64,000 bases of DNA from Climacteris rufus (taxonomy: Eukaryota; Chordata; Aves; Passeriformes; Climacteridae): assembly GCA_013398175.1 (NCBI GenBank), contig VZRZ01008693.1:981288-1045287 (forward strand), written 5' to 3'. How positions within the stretch are numbered: the stretch's first letter is position 1; each line of letters begins with the position of its first letter. The notes under the pieces were generated by a model, which saw only the letters and a program-made list of their open reading frames with translations, did no database searches and had not been told where the DNA came from. The position numbers and the translations under genes were made by a program. Positions 42,101-57,100 of the stretch are shown here, in pieces.

Positions 42101-45100
42101 TCATCTAAGTTGTTAGCAGTAATACTTGATGAACAAAACCAGTATATGCAGTCTGAAGCAGCCACACTTGTACGGTATCATAGGTGAAGGGAGACAAATT
42201 CTCAAACTGGGAGGTGAAGAATAAATATTTTCATATGCTGGGTATATTGACATTAAAAACTCTTTGCCCACAACAAATGAAATGGTAATGGAATCATAAA
42301 TTATCTGAGAGCTACAAGAAATCTCAACAGACCATCCAAAGCAATTTGTCTGTCACAAGGCAGGATCATACCCAAATATCTGTCTGTCTCATGTTTAACG
42401 ATGCTCAGTGATGGAGATTTAGAAGCCTCTCCAGGCAATCTCTGGTACTGGTGACTCTGTTTTAATATCTAAGCTTAATCAGATACAGAGAACACATTTT
42501 TTTTCTTCCTGTTGAGAGCAACCCTCATATTTTAAAAACCTTATCACATCTCTTCAGTTTTTCCGTTCCTTCAAGACAAACAAGCCCAGTTTGTTGCATC
42601 TTTTCTTGTTCCTCATCCTTCCTGGGTAGTTCCTGATTCTTACCACGCTCCTCTATCCTCTCTCAATTTTGTCTGTGTGTTTCTTCAGCCAAAACCAGGT
42701 ATGATATTCTAGTTATTGGTTACTGCTGTTTATGCATTCCACTCCTCTGCATTTTACACACCAGCAAGCTAAAACACATTTTCTGGTAGCACTATCAGAG
42801 AGAATGTCAAAAACCGATCAAAATATATGGCCGCTACTGTTTTTCCTCTATCCACAAAGCTCCTCACCCAACCTGAAAACAAATCAGATTTGTTCAACAT
42901 GTTTTGCTCCCAACAAATTCACACTGACTGTCATTCATCTCTTTGTTAACTTCCAGATGCTAACAGTTACATATTGCAGTATTCATCTAGAAACTGCAAT
43001 TAAGCTCACTCATCTATCATTACTCCTCCACCAAGCTGTTCCTTCTCTCCCTTCTTTAAAGACTGTCACTACATTTGTTTTTTTCCAGAATATTGGTTCA
43101 TATCTCTACCATCCCTGGAAGAAGTAGCTTCAGCAGTTAACAAATGTCTCAGCTGCACTGCAGCATTTGTTCCTCTGCAAAAACTGCTTCTTGATTCTCT
43201 GATAAGCATTAACAACATAAATATATCTCACAAATTCAAAAAAATATTATCAAAACAACAGTTAAGAAAGTTTTATTTAACTTACAAAAATGAATCTTAA
43301 TTTGGGATATTGTAAGCCTTTAATTATAAAATGCGTGGCCTGAAATAAATTAATATCTTATAATTTCCCAATAATAACATTTTTGTTAAGTTACATCAGT
43401 AATCCAGCACAACTGAACTGTGGTGTGTTAGAACTATATGAAGACCCTTCGTTAGGAGACACAACAAAAAGGATGATTTTCTTCTGCTATTTCTCTCCTG
43501 CAGGAAGTCAGATCATTCCTTAACTCTTTTGCAGCTGCAACCATGGAAGGTCATCAGTGCCTTTTGAAGAGGTTGCAGTAGTTCACACAGATTAGCACAC
43601 ATACAGCTCCCAAGCCTGGCAGCATCTCTCTGTGGGACTTCATTAAACTGACTGCTAGTGAGTACAGAATTCATACAGGAAATCTGTCATTCTATTATTA
43701 CAACTTACAGCCTACAAACATGTGCACACAGGAAGAAAGGGATATTCCTACATCTGGCAAAAGAGATAAATCAGTTTTATGCCATTAAGCAGTTCTGAGC
43801 CCTGTACTAATTCACTAATATTGCAAGCTGATAGAAACATTTGAGCTTGAATTACAAAGAATCATGTTCCTCTAGGTTTTGCCAAGTTCTAAGCAGTTTA
43901 ACCAGACAGATCCTAGGCTGGCAAAGCTTCTTCTGAACTACATACGCACAGCCCAAAAATCTATATGCATTATATGCACTGGCAAGTTAACTCTGTGATG
44001 TGCCTAATGTCTTGGTAAAACATATTGTTACCACAAATCAATATACCTGAGGAAGTTGTTTGGCAATGTCTCCACCAACAAACACGGCTTCAAGGTAAAT
44101 CCAGAGGTTTTGCACAGTAATCCAGTTTTCAATTATCTCTGCAGTATTGGTCAGCTTCTGAACCCACTGTTGTATAGTGGACTTGAATGGTGCATTATAC
44201 CTGTATGAACATGAGTTAGAGGGAAAGAGAACCTAAGATGATCATTCTTTTACTCTGGGGGTTGATTAGATTTATACAATATGTGCATTTATTAAGTTCT
44301 GTACCTGTTACTCATGAGCGATCCCAGTAACATGAGGCTGTCTTCCACCAAAGCTATTTTCTCTGATACATCTGATCCTTTCAGAAGGAGCTCACCTCGA
44401 GTTTTGAACTGGCCAAAACTGAAAACATGAGTACTCCATTCATGGATGATGTGTTTCAATTTTGCTTCAATATCCTTTTCTTTGACAGCACTGATGCAGA
44501 TATCCTGTGTAAAATTAAAATAGTAAATTACATTCCTCTAAGGCTATAATAAAGCACTCTTATAAAGACTATTAAAACATATTGGCTTGATCCAGATCAA
44601 AGTGTAAGTTCTAGCTAATGAAAATATACATTGAAACACCTCAAAGTTATTATATTTCAAACAAGATTATATTCCTGTACTACTTGTAACAGCTACATTT
44701 TATGGGCTATATTCCATCTTCATTAGTACTAGCACCACACACACACAAAATTCACTGAGTCAGTGAATCTGCAAGCAGCATTTTCCTCTCTGTGTGTTTT
44801 AAAATTTGAAATTACATAAACTGACTGAGGGGTTTAAGGAAAATACACATTACCAATCAAAATCAGTAAGCAGTCCAAGAACAGAGTGCAGATTGACAAT
44901 GTGACTGTCTGCTACTTCTTGATGACAGTGAGGACAGGACTGTCATAAAGTTGTCATAAAGCATCAGAGAGAAAAAGAGTAGCTGCTTAGACTGGATCCC
45001 AAATTTTAGTTCAGTAGTACATTGGATTCTATCACAGGTTTAAAGCATTTCCTGGAGTGTAAGGCTGGAACTCCGAATGTTTCACAGGGCTTAAATTCTT

Positions 45101-48100
45101 GTCTGGAAATTGGGTACAGCAGAGGTTTGATTTCATGGTTTTGCCTTAAAAATGCTCCTTTGTGGAACATGACAAAACAGGTCCCTGCTCTGGAGGGACC
45201 ACAGATTTAGCTAAGTGACCACAGAACTGAAGTTAGAAAGTTGTTGGGGTTTTATTTCTCTAGTTTCAGCTATGCTTCGTTCTTGCAAAAGATAACAAGC
45301 ATGAAGCGTGACGCTGATGTACTTGCTAGATAGCTACTGTCCCCAAAACAAAGGAGACAATAGTTTTGTAGCTTGTGCACACTACACAGGCCTTTTCATG
45401 TATCTGTGCAGTTGTGAAGAGTCACTTTTGAAATACAAAGGAACCTCATTCTCCTTCAATTCCATACACTCCACTTCTACCGTGTTCCAAGGATTTTAAG
45501 AACTTAACAGGATCAGTCTAACATCAATGATTTTTTTCTCTCTGGTTAGACATATAAAGGGAAGAAAAAAATATATAAGTAGGCAGACCCTAAATCAGAA
45601 GCATGGCAGAATCACACTACTCTTTAAAAAATAAAAGTCCTTCTATGGAAGGATTAGTGTAATACAATCTACACATTTAAGCTTTCTACAGAATAAAAGG
45701 GAAATAAACTAACCATCAGTGCCAATACCAACTAACAAAGAAATTCTTCAACAAAAACCATTTTTTTAATGTGACAAAGCTGACTAGAAACAGGATTTCA
45801 AAAGCACAGACTCCCAGATCACAAGTCAGCTGAAAAAAAAAAAACCCCAAACTCAACCAAACAGAACCAAAAAGTACATGTACCTCAATATCTTCTTTAT
45901 GTTTTAATAAAGGGGCATCTGTTACGTTTTTTAAAGCAAAATTTTCAGAGTCAACATCAAAGTGATGTCCAGTTACTTGCTCAATTCTTTCCCAGTGTCG
46001 TGACAACATTGCCTAGAAAAGTCCACAGGGATGGGGTTTTTAAAAATTGTATTATTTTTAGGACTAGAATGAACAGATACTTTTGCACTGTGTCTGTTAA
46101 ATAAATGGAAGAGTCTTGAGTTCCATTCCATTGAAAGCATTAGTAGTCCTTCTAATCACATTATGAAGTCTTTTGTTTCACTTTTCTGTAACTAAGCCTA
46201 ACTAGATTTTTGCTATAAATACAGCTGCTTTTATGTATAAAAAGAGAATTACGAAAAGCATCTTAAAGTCATATAACATGCCCTTCAATAGAGTTTCTCA
46301 ACTGAATCTTATCTCCAAATTATTATGCTGAACATACTTTGTTTTTCATCATTTCAAGCAAAGGACAGCTCTCAGTGAAGTCATCAACTTTCTTTTTTAG
46401 GTCTTGAAACGCTTGCCATTCCTTCACTGCTTTCGGTAACCTTCGGATTCTTAAAAAAGCAAAACAAAAGAAGAAAGAAGAAACATTTTATATTTAATAA
46501 TCACAATCCACCACTTAATTGTACAATATATTGTCATTTTTCCACCAGTGGACCAGTAGACTGTAAACAAAAATCCAGTTGCAAGTTGGCAACATTATAT
46601 ATAGCTGGTTGTTTAGGATTAGAGGCATGAAACACTGCTAAAGACAGTACAGATTACACTAGAATGGTTTGGTTTCTATTTCAGTGTGAATTAAAGGAAG
46701 CTAATTTCATGTCCAAATCCACATCTTAACTTAAGTTATTGCAGGGTCATCGTTTGAGCAAAATTTGACAATGCACCTGATTTTGTAAAGAGGTAAAAGG
46801 ATTAAACAACACATATTTTTCAAGAAAAATAAAGTGCATCCTAAACTAGTCTCGTCGCAAAGAGAAAAACACTTCTGTTTTGTTCAAACAAGTCCTATTT
46901 CATACCTAGTTTGTATGAAAGATATTTTTAAAATTTCCTTTACGCACAATTTAAGAGGAAAAGAAACTAAAAATGAAGAACCTCTTGTACTGAGAATTGT
47001 CACAACTCCTTTTGCTTCTAAACAAGTCATGCCAATTTTCATCTGCCAAAGCTATGGACCAAAGACTGACAGCAGTTCTGTTACAGCTCAATTGCAGAAA
47101 CTAAAAGCTGCATAAAACCAACCCATAATGAAAAATTCCTTTAAAAAAAATCTCCATTTTTCACAGTTCAAAATCAGACAGATCTGTCACACAATGTTGG
47201 AGCATGTGCAAATTCTTCACTGCTTGCTAGTAAGGGGTAAGTGAACATATGCATACTGTCATGGCACTACAATAATTGCTGTAGTCTTGCCTCTTGAATC
47301 CAACAATAGACAGCATTAAACATGCTAGAGAAAAGCACTGCAGAATGGAAAATTTGTACTCTGCCTTGTATCAATAAGGCTTTAAGGGGCAGTTTCTGAC
47401 TACCTCTATCCTGAGGCTCAGCAAGTAACATTCTAATAAACTTTGTCTTGGGATGGCTATTGGAAATGGCATCTCTCAGCTTGTCAATGAAAATGGCAAT
47501 TTTTTAATACAAATAACTGTTTATTTTGTTTTAGGCTCAATTATCTCTTACAAAGGCAAACTCTATGAGCTTCACACTATGTTAAAAAACTACTGCATTG
47601 ATTAGGTTTAAAATTCTGTCCTTAATTTACTGGACAGTCTCTTTTCACTATATTACAGTAAAATATAAAGGGAAACGTTTCTCTAGCTGTTATTATAAAT
47701 GTTTATAACATTCTCTACCACAGCATTTTCTCTAAATATTTCTCCTTCTTATCTCTTTCTAATAGTATTTAATTTTAGCTAGTTATTTTTTTAAATTTTT
47801 CTTATCATGATTTTAAGTTTTCTATTATATTACTATTTTTAAAAGGGTTAGCAAGAAAAAATACATTAAAGAACTATGCATATCTTTACAATTAGTCTAA
47901 AACACTAATTGCATTTCCAGTATTCCTGCTTCTGTTATAATACAGCATACAATCTTAGCTATTTCTGTGAGTACCCACTATACACTGTTTAAATTTCTCT
48001 GGTTTTAAAGAGAATAGCTTAATAGCTTGATGCTATAATGCTAGCAACTGCCAAAGGAAGGACAGTACTGGGTTATACTTTTACTACAAAAAAAAAGCAT

Positions 48101-51100
48101 TTACTGCCTATTGGTAGTCACCCTGCTCCAAATACAGCTCAGCACTCAAGAGGAAAAAAAAAAGTCACACATGAAATACAAAGAGAAACACGTAACTGAA
48201 AACTATTGCCACGCAATGGCTTCCTTCACGGTTCTGGAGGAGGAAGCAGAAAGAGTCCTGTAAAATACAATTAACTATAGAAAAAAATTATAATGCAGAT
48301 ATGAGATCAAGACTTACATTGTCTAAATGCAGAAGGATATGTTTCACATATATTCATTTTTACTATCCTTGTTTTTAAAATGAGGTGGGGTTTTTTTCAA
48401 ATTAATGACTAGAAGACTGTTCAGTCAGTTTTTGTGGCAAACATTCCTCTCAAATCTCAAAAATAACTCCTCAGAATATATTATGGCTACCTACCCCTCC
48501 TGAAATAACAATTTAGACAAATGTGCAGAAGTAAACAGTAGCTTCAAAATTCCATTTAACATCACAGACTAACAATTAATTAGCTATGAACTCAATCACT
48601 GAGAAGGTGTTATATAAGCTATGAAAGTCCTTTATGCTTACAACCACCTTGCCACAAGTTTATGCACCTTATTTATTAAATAAGCTACAACCTACCATGC
48701 CAGTATAGCCCAAGAAGACTAAAGCAACCCATGAACCAGCTGCATATTGCACCACAGTCCAGTTGTGCCCAACACTTGAGCCTGAGCTTGAGAGAGACCA
48801 CCATCCTTTTGCCCCTCAGAGCAATTTTCATCAGCTAATTAACACACAAAGCTGAGAAATAAAAATTGAATGCACTTCAACAAAAACCAACTTACTTGCT
48901 TTGAAAATCCAGAAGTTCATTGGTAATTTTTTCAATATTTACATCATTCCAAAGCATTTCATTGTATCCATCAATACTGGCAGTAACTGCATTATAAAGA
49001 CTGTAAAGTTTCTGAAGCAATGAAAGTTCACGTTTAATTTTGTGAAGTTCAGGATATCCTATTTCAAATTATACAATCAGAAATTTGTGAATGTTAATTA
49101 GGTACAAATGTATTCATGAACATAAAATCCATGCATTTCTAATAACGTTATTTAATAAGTAACATCAATAAATGAATGAAATCAGACCTGCAGGGTTTTA
49201 CATAGTGTCTAGTAAGATAAACTTTTCCACTTATGTAAGAACATTTTGATGCACAGTAATTGTTTGGATTGCTGATTTTTTAAATAAATATTCTTCTATA
49301 ACAGTATATATAACAGTTCTGTAACAGTAGATGTGATCTTAGAAGTGAGAGGCTGCACCTATCTCTGTGATGGAGACAATGTTGAAAAAGTGGATAAAAT
49401 GGCAAAGGACAATATAGTTCTAGACAAGAACTAAAATAATGCCTATCTCAATTTACACTATTTACTTAAGAGGCAGAGGTTGGGGATGAGGGGTGTGCTT
49501 TCAAAATAAATATATAGAGTATATAAGACAATAAAAGTATTTAAAATGGACATCTTTAACAGAAATATTTTATTTACTTTCTCTCATATCTTTGGAATTC
49601 CTAGTTAAATATATTTGGATTATTGCATATGTCCTCAGAAAGGAAAATATATTTAATTTAGTATGCACAAATGAAAGTGCTTATCACATATTCTGCTGTA
49701 ACTTCAGTTCACACCACAGTCTTCCAAATGAACTGTGTCTGACTGGGAGACATAAGGACATTACAGATCAGTTGCACAGCCCAAGGGAATTCATTATGCT
49801 ACTGGAGCAGGGACAATTTGAGTACTTTGGCAAGCTGTTTCCCAAATTTGTACAGGGCAGAATACTGGCAGGAGATGTGCTTAGCTGTGAACAGAAAAAA
49901 CAAGAGAACTAAGCATCTGGACTCTGAGACACATGGAACAGTGTGGTATTTTTCCACCTGATGTTTATGTATGTGCACACCAAGAGCCAGTTTCACACAG
50001 CTGCTTTTCATAGGAAAGACAATAATAATTTACTGCAAGGATTTTTTTTGGCAATGAATCCAGCACTGAATGCATTTAGCAGGAATCACAAGAAAAATTT
50101 AATAGCCTAGAAATAGGTATCCTTATCCCCTGAGAAACTACCTGTGATAGGAAGACCACATAATTCTTCCCCACCAGAAAGAGACAGATACTTCCTCCAT
50201 AGTTCATCAAATTTGGCTTGAAAGATCTGTAATCTGTCACTTGCTTCACGGGGAGGAATATTCTCCTCACTGGGACCCCTGTGAAAAAACAAACTCAGGG
50301 AAATTATCAACCATACAGGTTTCCCAAAGAAGCACAACAGAACCCAGAACATACTACTGAACATTATTTAATATTTGCTATATATTTTCACAAAAGACAC
50401 TAAAGAAGAAAACACAGCATGTATTCAGTCTACCAAGATTACATATCTGACAATCTCTGAAAGAAAGGCAAATTTATTTTCTAATAAAAAAAAATTCTTG
50501 TGTTACTATACATATTACAAACAGCTAAAAAGGTCTACAAATGTTTTATCTTTTTTATTTTCTGTTTCTTCTGTAAAATACATTTTAATAATTATTTTCA
50601 TTTATATTTAAAAAAGGGAAATATAGCATATACATAAATCAGGAGTGAAAACTGCGTAGCTGGTACTAGAACCATAATTAAGTAGTCAGAGAAATATGAG
50701 GAAAACAAATTATTTTCCCTAATGAGCACATCTCAGCTGTAGGACTGGGTGGAATTCCCAGATCTCATGTCTGGGACCTCTTTTTGGCCACATCATAATA
50801 TTTTGGGATGAGAACTCTGTCATCTTCTGTTGTGCCATGGTTAGTTCTAGAAAAAAATTCAGGCAGATGGGCATAAAGCAGAGCAGGCTGGCTGCTTGGC
50901 AAGGAAAATGGAACCAGGAGATGGAAGCAGAAACACAGTCAGCAGAGGCAGCCAAGGCATGATCCCATAGTACCTGAGCAGGAAGAGCAGAGCAGGCCTA
51001 GGGATGGTAATCAAATTATAGTCCAGATCTTTAGACAAGTCCATAGTAATTACACAGGGCCAAGGTCAAGCAGGGAAGGTGAGTCAGTAAGTCAGGGTCA

Positions 51101-54100
51101 GGAGCAGGTCTAGGAAAGGTAACCAGGATGAGACACAGTGCAGTGGGAACCAGCTGTTCTGAGGTCAGCCTCAGCAGTGGGTCCGTGCAGCGGAATCCAT
51201 GCCCGGCTCAGCAGGATCCATGGCCAGGCACAGGCACAGTTGTGGCAGAGCTGGACCTGCAGGTCAGGGACCAAGCAGTGAAGCCTCAACTTCAAAGTAA
51301 ATCCCACAGGATGGGGTGTCAGCCCTGCTGAGGCTGCCCAGCAGAGCTGCATGCGATCCTCCATCCCCAAAGGAAGAGGGAAGCCCTCAGAGGCAAGGTA
51401 TTGTCCTAGAACCATAATGGATCACAGCAATCCAAATCCTGTCTTTCCATCTTTGTTGCTACTGTAGGAGTGTCCAGTGAGCCACAAAAGCCCCACAGTT
51501 TACATTTTCAATAGAGCCAAAGAAAGTTTAAAAGAAACACTAAGACACAGTGAATTAGACTCAGTGAATTTAGAAATACCTAGAACTCCATCTCCAGTCA
51601 CATCCAAAGCACTACTTAGATACTTAATGTTAAATATCTGCTGAAGTGCTTTCTTGAGTTTAGACTCCTAAAAAAATCTTTAAATTTCAATCTGGATTGA
51701 AATTTTGACTTCTTTTTCCCCCAACCTATTAACTTTTATGGAATTTCACTGACTCCCTTTATGGGATATAATCTTCGAGAGTAAGACTGTGTGCTCATTT
51801 TATGTTAATCCAAAATTAGGCTTTTTTTTCAGGTGTCACATATACAGTGAGGCTGTGCTGTGTTTACTTTCTGAAGCCCTTTAGATACACCATTTTCAAA
51901 CAATCACTAACAAAGTATAATGGTATTGCACCACAGGTCACCTACTTTTCATCATATTCTTTATAAAATTCTGCAGTATGAATCTGGAATTTTTTAACAC
52001 CATTCAGTAAATCTGCTTTCATGTCTGGCTGTACCTTCAGCAGCAAGTCCTCAACCTGTCGTGCCTATATGCAGACAAAGAGGAAAAACAGGCAAAAGAG
52101 AACCAGGAAACAAAAAAATTAATTAGGAAAATAAGTGTGTTCTATCATTTCAATATTAAGAGGGCTGACAATAAAGATTTGAGAAATAATAGAGATATGA
52201 TACCTGTCTGTTTAGGTTCTTCCAGGCATAGGCCAATCCATCAACTCTTTCCATATTTTCATCTTGAGAGACCAGATTGTATTTATGAAGGACAGAATAA
52301 GATTCTTCTATAGGTCCAACCATCATGTCAATTTTAATCTCATTCTCTCGAATCTCCTTTAGTGCTTCCATTGCTCCCCGCACATCATCAAGATCATGGA
52401 TAGGTCTGCTTAACCTCTTGCTAACATTTTCAATGAAGGAATAAATTTCACCCACGTCTGTGGCAGACTTTTTATTCAAAGCTAATCCAAACGCTCTTTG
52501 TCCTGAGCGGCATTCCTGAATTAAAGCTATTTTCAATGACTCCGTTGCAATTTCCACAGATTGCAGTGAACAGCGATTGGGCAGTTCTCTGATTTGCATT
52601 TCTAATTGCTAAGACAAATACAAGTGTTCAGCTTTTAATTTCACTACCATTTATCTGAACAGTTCATTTTTATTAAAGATAAAATACTTACAGAAAAGTA
52701 TCTGATCTGAGTTTGGAATTCAGCCATTGTTGGTTTAGTATCTACAAATTCCTTCACTTTTTCTTCTGGATCCTACTTAAAATAAGTTTATTTTAATTAC
52801 TATTTAGCATTGTTATTATAATAATGTACAGGGCACCCAGCTGCCTGATTTATTGTGCAAACATAAATGTTCCCTCTCTAAAAGAACTTAAGATTTAAGC
52901 ATTAATTATTATAAGCACAAATTATTTCCCTTGAACCACTTTTTCTAAGTCTCATTCTTTGTACAGTACTCTTTAAAGATCTTGAAATCTATCTGTAAAG
53001 ATCTGTAAATCTATCCCAAAAACTGACACAGGTCAGGATATCCCTTATCCATCCAAATATTACTACAAAATGTATAATGTAGCTGCTAAAATTCTGCTGG
53101 AAATATTTCCTTCCCAGTGTCCCTTCTGTCTACAACCCCACAAAAGCAGTTCACATCCCCTAATAGGTATTTAAATGGGAGGAATTGTACTCAGTCATCC
53201 TCACTTTTCCTGAAACAGTATCTTTAAACTGCAGTTTCTAGGTACAAATGATCTGGCCATTTGAAGAAAACACAGTTTGCAAGGGAAGGATGGATCTTAA
53301 GGGGAGAGATGCCATTTAGCTTGTTGAATATTGTTGAAAGGCAATAGAGCACTGAGCATGCTTCCTTTTCATAAGGTAGGCCAGTCTCTGCAGAGGTGAG
53401 AACATCAGTGTCAGCAGCTCAAATGTGTGAGACTCTCAGTTCAAGTACAGACAAAGGATCTTCACCTGCCTCAGTGATATTCCCCTACAGTCTGCACTGT
53501 GAGGTCCCTGAGGACCTTTGCACTTCCCTGGCCAATAATGAGTTACCAGTGACAGTTCCCAATGGTCCAACAGACATCAACAAGATGAGGGGAACAGTGC
53601 CACCTCCTGAGGAATTTTAAGCAGCAGATTAACTGACTATTTTAGAAGATTATAGTAAAACAGAAACATCATGCTACTGCATCACCCAATCTGACTGTGT
53701 CTTGTCTGGGTGAAATGACAAAAAATCAATATGTGGTTAGCTCTAACAATATACCAAAAAACTGAAGTAACTGAGCATTAAGATTTGGAACCTCACGCAG
53801 CTGTGAAGCGATGAAAATGCCCCCTCTCAGCCTGGACAAAAGAGTCAGCTGTGGGAACATCATCACTGATGAGTTGATTTGGCAAGGGAGAGTTAAATAT
53901 AGGAAGCAGTTACAAAGATAAGATTACTCCTGTTTTGATTGCTTGTTTCTTCGCCTGACTAAAGCACCTTTGATAGGTAAGACCAGTAATTGTGCATCCA
54001 CAGAGTTGAATTTCACTAGTCAGAATGCACACAAGGTTTTATTTCATGCAGTATCTCCTGCCAAAACACTCCTCAGAGCTTTACCATTGATATGACTGGA

Positions 54101-57100
54101 ACCACTTCCTAATGTTATAACATATGCAGATGATGATGTGAGATGTACAAGTATATAAAAGCATAAGCTTGTTTATGCTCCAGCATTCTTTTGTGTTCTG
54201 CTTTCTTTCTTTTTCGGATGCTTTAATTGGTGAAGATTTGCAAGTTCTGGTCAACACAAGAGCAGACAGAGGAATTATAGGTATATGGATTCTACCATGA
54301 AACTAATGCATCCTACTGAGCACAGACTCCTCATGCAACCTACAACTTTTTTAAAAATTTATTCAGATTTCACAAAACAACAAAATATTTTATTAAATAT
54401 GTATTTAACCTTGTTCCAGATGCCTGAAAATTCAGAAAAGCTCTTCAGAAGATCCAATGCTTCAGTTTTAAGAGACAAAATGATTGTATTTAGTTGGATC
54501 ACCACTTTGTTTACATCCTTATGTTCAATGATCTGCTTGTCTAAAGGTTTCAATGCCACCACCCTGGTGAGATTGCTCCCATCATCTTGCTCTACAGCAA
54601 CAGCTTGTTCAACCTGGCATACATAAAACAAGGAAAAAAAAATATGTTCACTAGTTTGTTTGGGTTTTGGAGTTTTTTTAATTATGAGATGTGCAATGAT
54701 GCTCAGATAATAAGTCTGCTAGGAACAGACAGAAATGTCCACAGGGAGATTCCCTGATCTTAGCTTGGATTTTTTACAGAGCTATAGTTCTAGTGTTAAA
54801 GCTGATTTTAAAAAAAATTGTCATGGAGAGCTCTATATTAATCATCCCTCAATTATATCTGTCAAATATGCACAATATAAAAGTACAATTGTGCTGTTTT
54901 CTCTCCCTACACAACTGCTAAGGTCTTTCTGCTGTCTTTGGTGTAGAACTACATTCTATATCCATTTCTGGCCATAGAAAGACCTGGAGGCAGTGGAGGG
55001 TTAGTTGCTTGGAAATAAGCAAAGAATTCTGCTTAGCAAAACAGAGTTCAGTCCACTCTTGCCTAGGTGGTGGTGGTGGTGGTGGTGTTTTTAATCTTAA
55101 TTATTATTTATTTGCAGGACTTGATTATGCCTTTTTTCACTTAAATGAGCTGATCTGTTTTCCATGTTAGATCAACAAAATAAGAAAATATTTTTACAAA
55201 GACACTTTTCAGTACAGATCTACATAGATCTATATTTTGTTCCCAGATGAGACAATAAAGGCCATATGATTACCATTGCTGTGCATTTTTGTCCTTCAAC
55301 AAATTTCATTTTCTGTCTATACTTTAGACCTTCCCAAGGTTTTAGTGCTAATTTTGATGCTAGTTAAAATATTTATATTGTATTTACTGTAATATTATAG
55401 GTGCCATATGCAGGCTGAAAGTTTAAATTAAAGAGTTTTGCCTGGGAAGAATGATAATTTATATTCAGTTGGTAGTACCCATAGATAATGTTGGTTCTAC
55501 ATTATCATCATCATACTTGAACAGTACAGTTAAAAGATTTTTTTAAACAACTTTTGATTTTAATATTAGAAACAAACAAACAAACAAGGTTTATGAATTA
55601 TTACTCATGTTTAATTACTTGGTATAGAGACTAAAAACTAGGATTTCATTTAAGAGGAAGATCCACCAGATATCAAGTCAATGTATTGGTAAGAAAATAA
55701 TCTTAAGAAATGTTAACCAAAATACCAAATTTTTTAAATAATCAAAATAAAACACTCACCTGCTGCTGTTTATGATGTAAGTAAGCAAATTTCCACAGGG
55801 GAATATCTTTGGCTATGGATAGTATGATATTTACTGCTTTGTTTACAGCACTCTGAAAAAAGAAAAACATTCACCTAGAGCACACAGAGATATCATGTGG
55901 GCGGGGGATGATCCTCCAAACAATACCAAAATTGAAAAAATACACCGCTATCTTTAAAGGAAATATTCTAATAAGCATGATGTAGGATCACCCAAAAATG
56001 CATTTTGTAAGGGGAAAGAGTACTCCATATAGTTTTATCCCAGTTCTTCCAAGTTTATTTGGTTTTCAAACAAGAACATGAGACCTTTACAAACAGTACT
56101 CATGAATCACTGGGGATTATAGTTTAGTTATAGTACTATTTCCCCTTAAACTGGTTATAAACACAGTTATGTGTTATTAATAATAGTTTTCACATTCACA
56201 TCAGAATGCCTGAATACATTTATCTGGATTTGTGATGGTATAGTCTATACAGGCAGCTACATAAATTATCAGATGAGTTCTTCTATGTATAGTATTTTAA
56301 AATCACATTTTGTGGTCTGATTTCTTACTGAAAACACCATGAAGGCTGCAAATGAAACTTGAGAAATAATTCAGCTACTGATTTTGACAGTCACCACACT
56401 AAATGAAAAGTCCAGAAATCAACACTATAAACAGCTAATACTCTGTGAGTAATTTCAGACATCACAGGATATTGCAAATATATGTGTAAGAATTTTGCTG
56501 AATTAGTATATATTTAAAAGAGTGTTCAAATTTTTTCACAGTTAAGGGCTTCAGGCTGGCAATATTTTTCTTTACATTTCACTACTGCTGAATACTGATT
56601 CATGAATGACATTTTAAACTGATTTTACATTCTGAAAGAGTTTCAAGACACCAGAAAGTCAATCAGGCTGTATTGATGGCGTTCATTTTTATTTTTTCAC
56701 TCATTTTGAAATGTTTGCCTCTAAGTAGAGGTTTGTGAAATACTGAGTTACTGAGCTTTTAGAAAAACAGTTCCTTCTAATAGCCTGCATAACAAACCTG
56801 ATCCATGATGTCATGAACCCAGTGTTGTTATGAATTGAGGCGACTTTTTACTTTTTCTTCCCCTTCCTTTTAGTTCTTATACGAGATAAGACTTGAACAT
56901 ATTGCTTTAAAACAATGCATTTATGAATGTTTCATCATAGACGACTGAGATGTGCAATTATTTTGTTACCTGAATATCTTCAAGACTTGGTCTCAAGACA
57001 ACATTTGGAATAGCCAGTTGAATTTCAGATTTGAACAAAGGAACCCTTTGTGCCTCTACAAACGTAGTCATCTGATACCTGGAGTCAATAACACGCAATC

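Noticed and set aside
42732..43127. 131-codon plus-strand open frame
   Set aside because: Intronic, beside an old CR1, no recognisable domain, no splice or promoter context.
54285..54626. 113-codon plus-strand open frame
   Set aside because: Antisense shadow of dynein exon v9.
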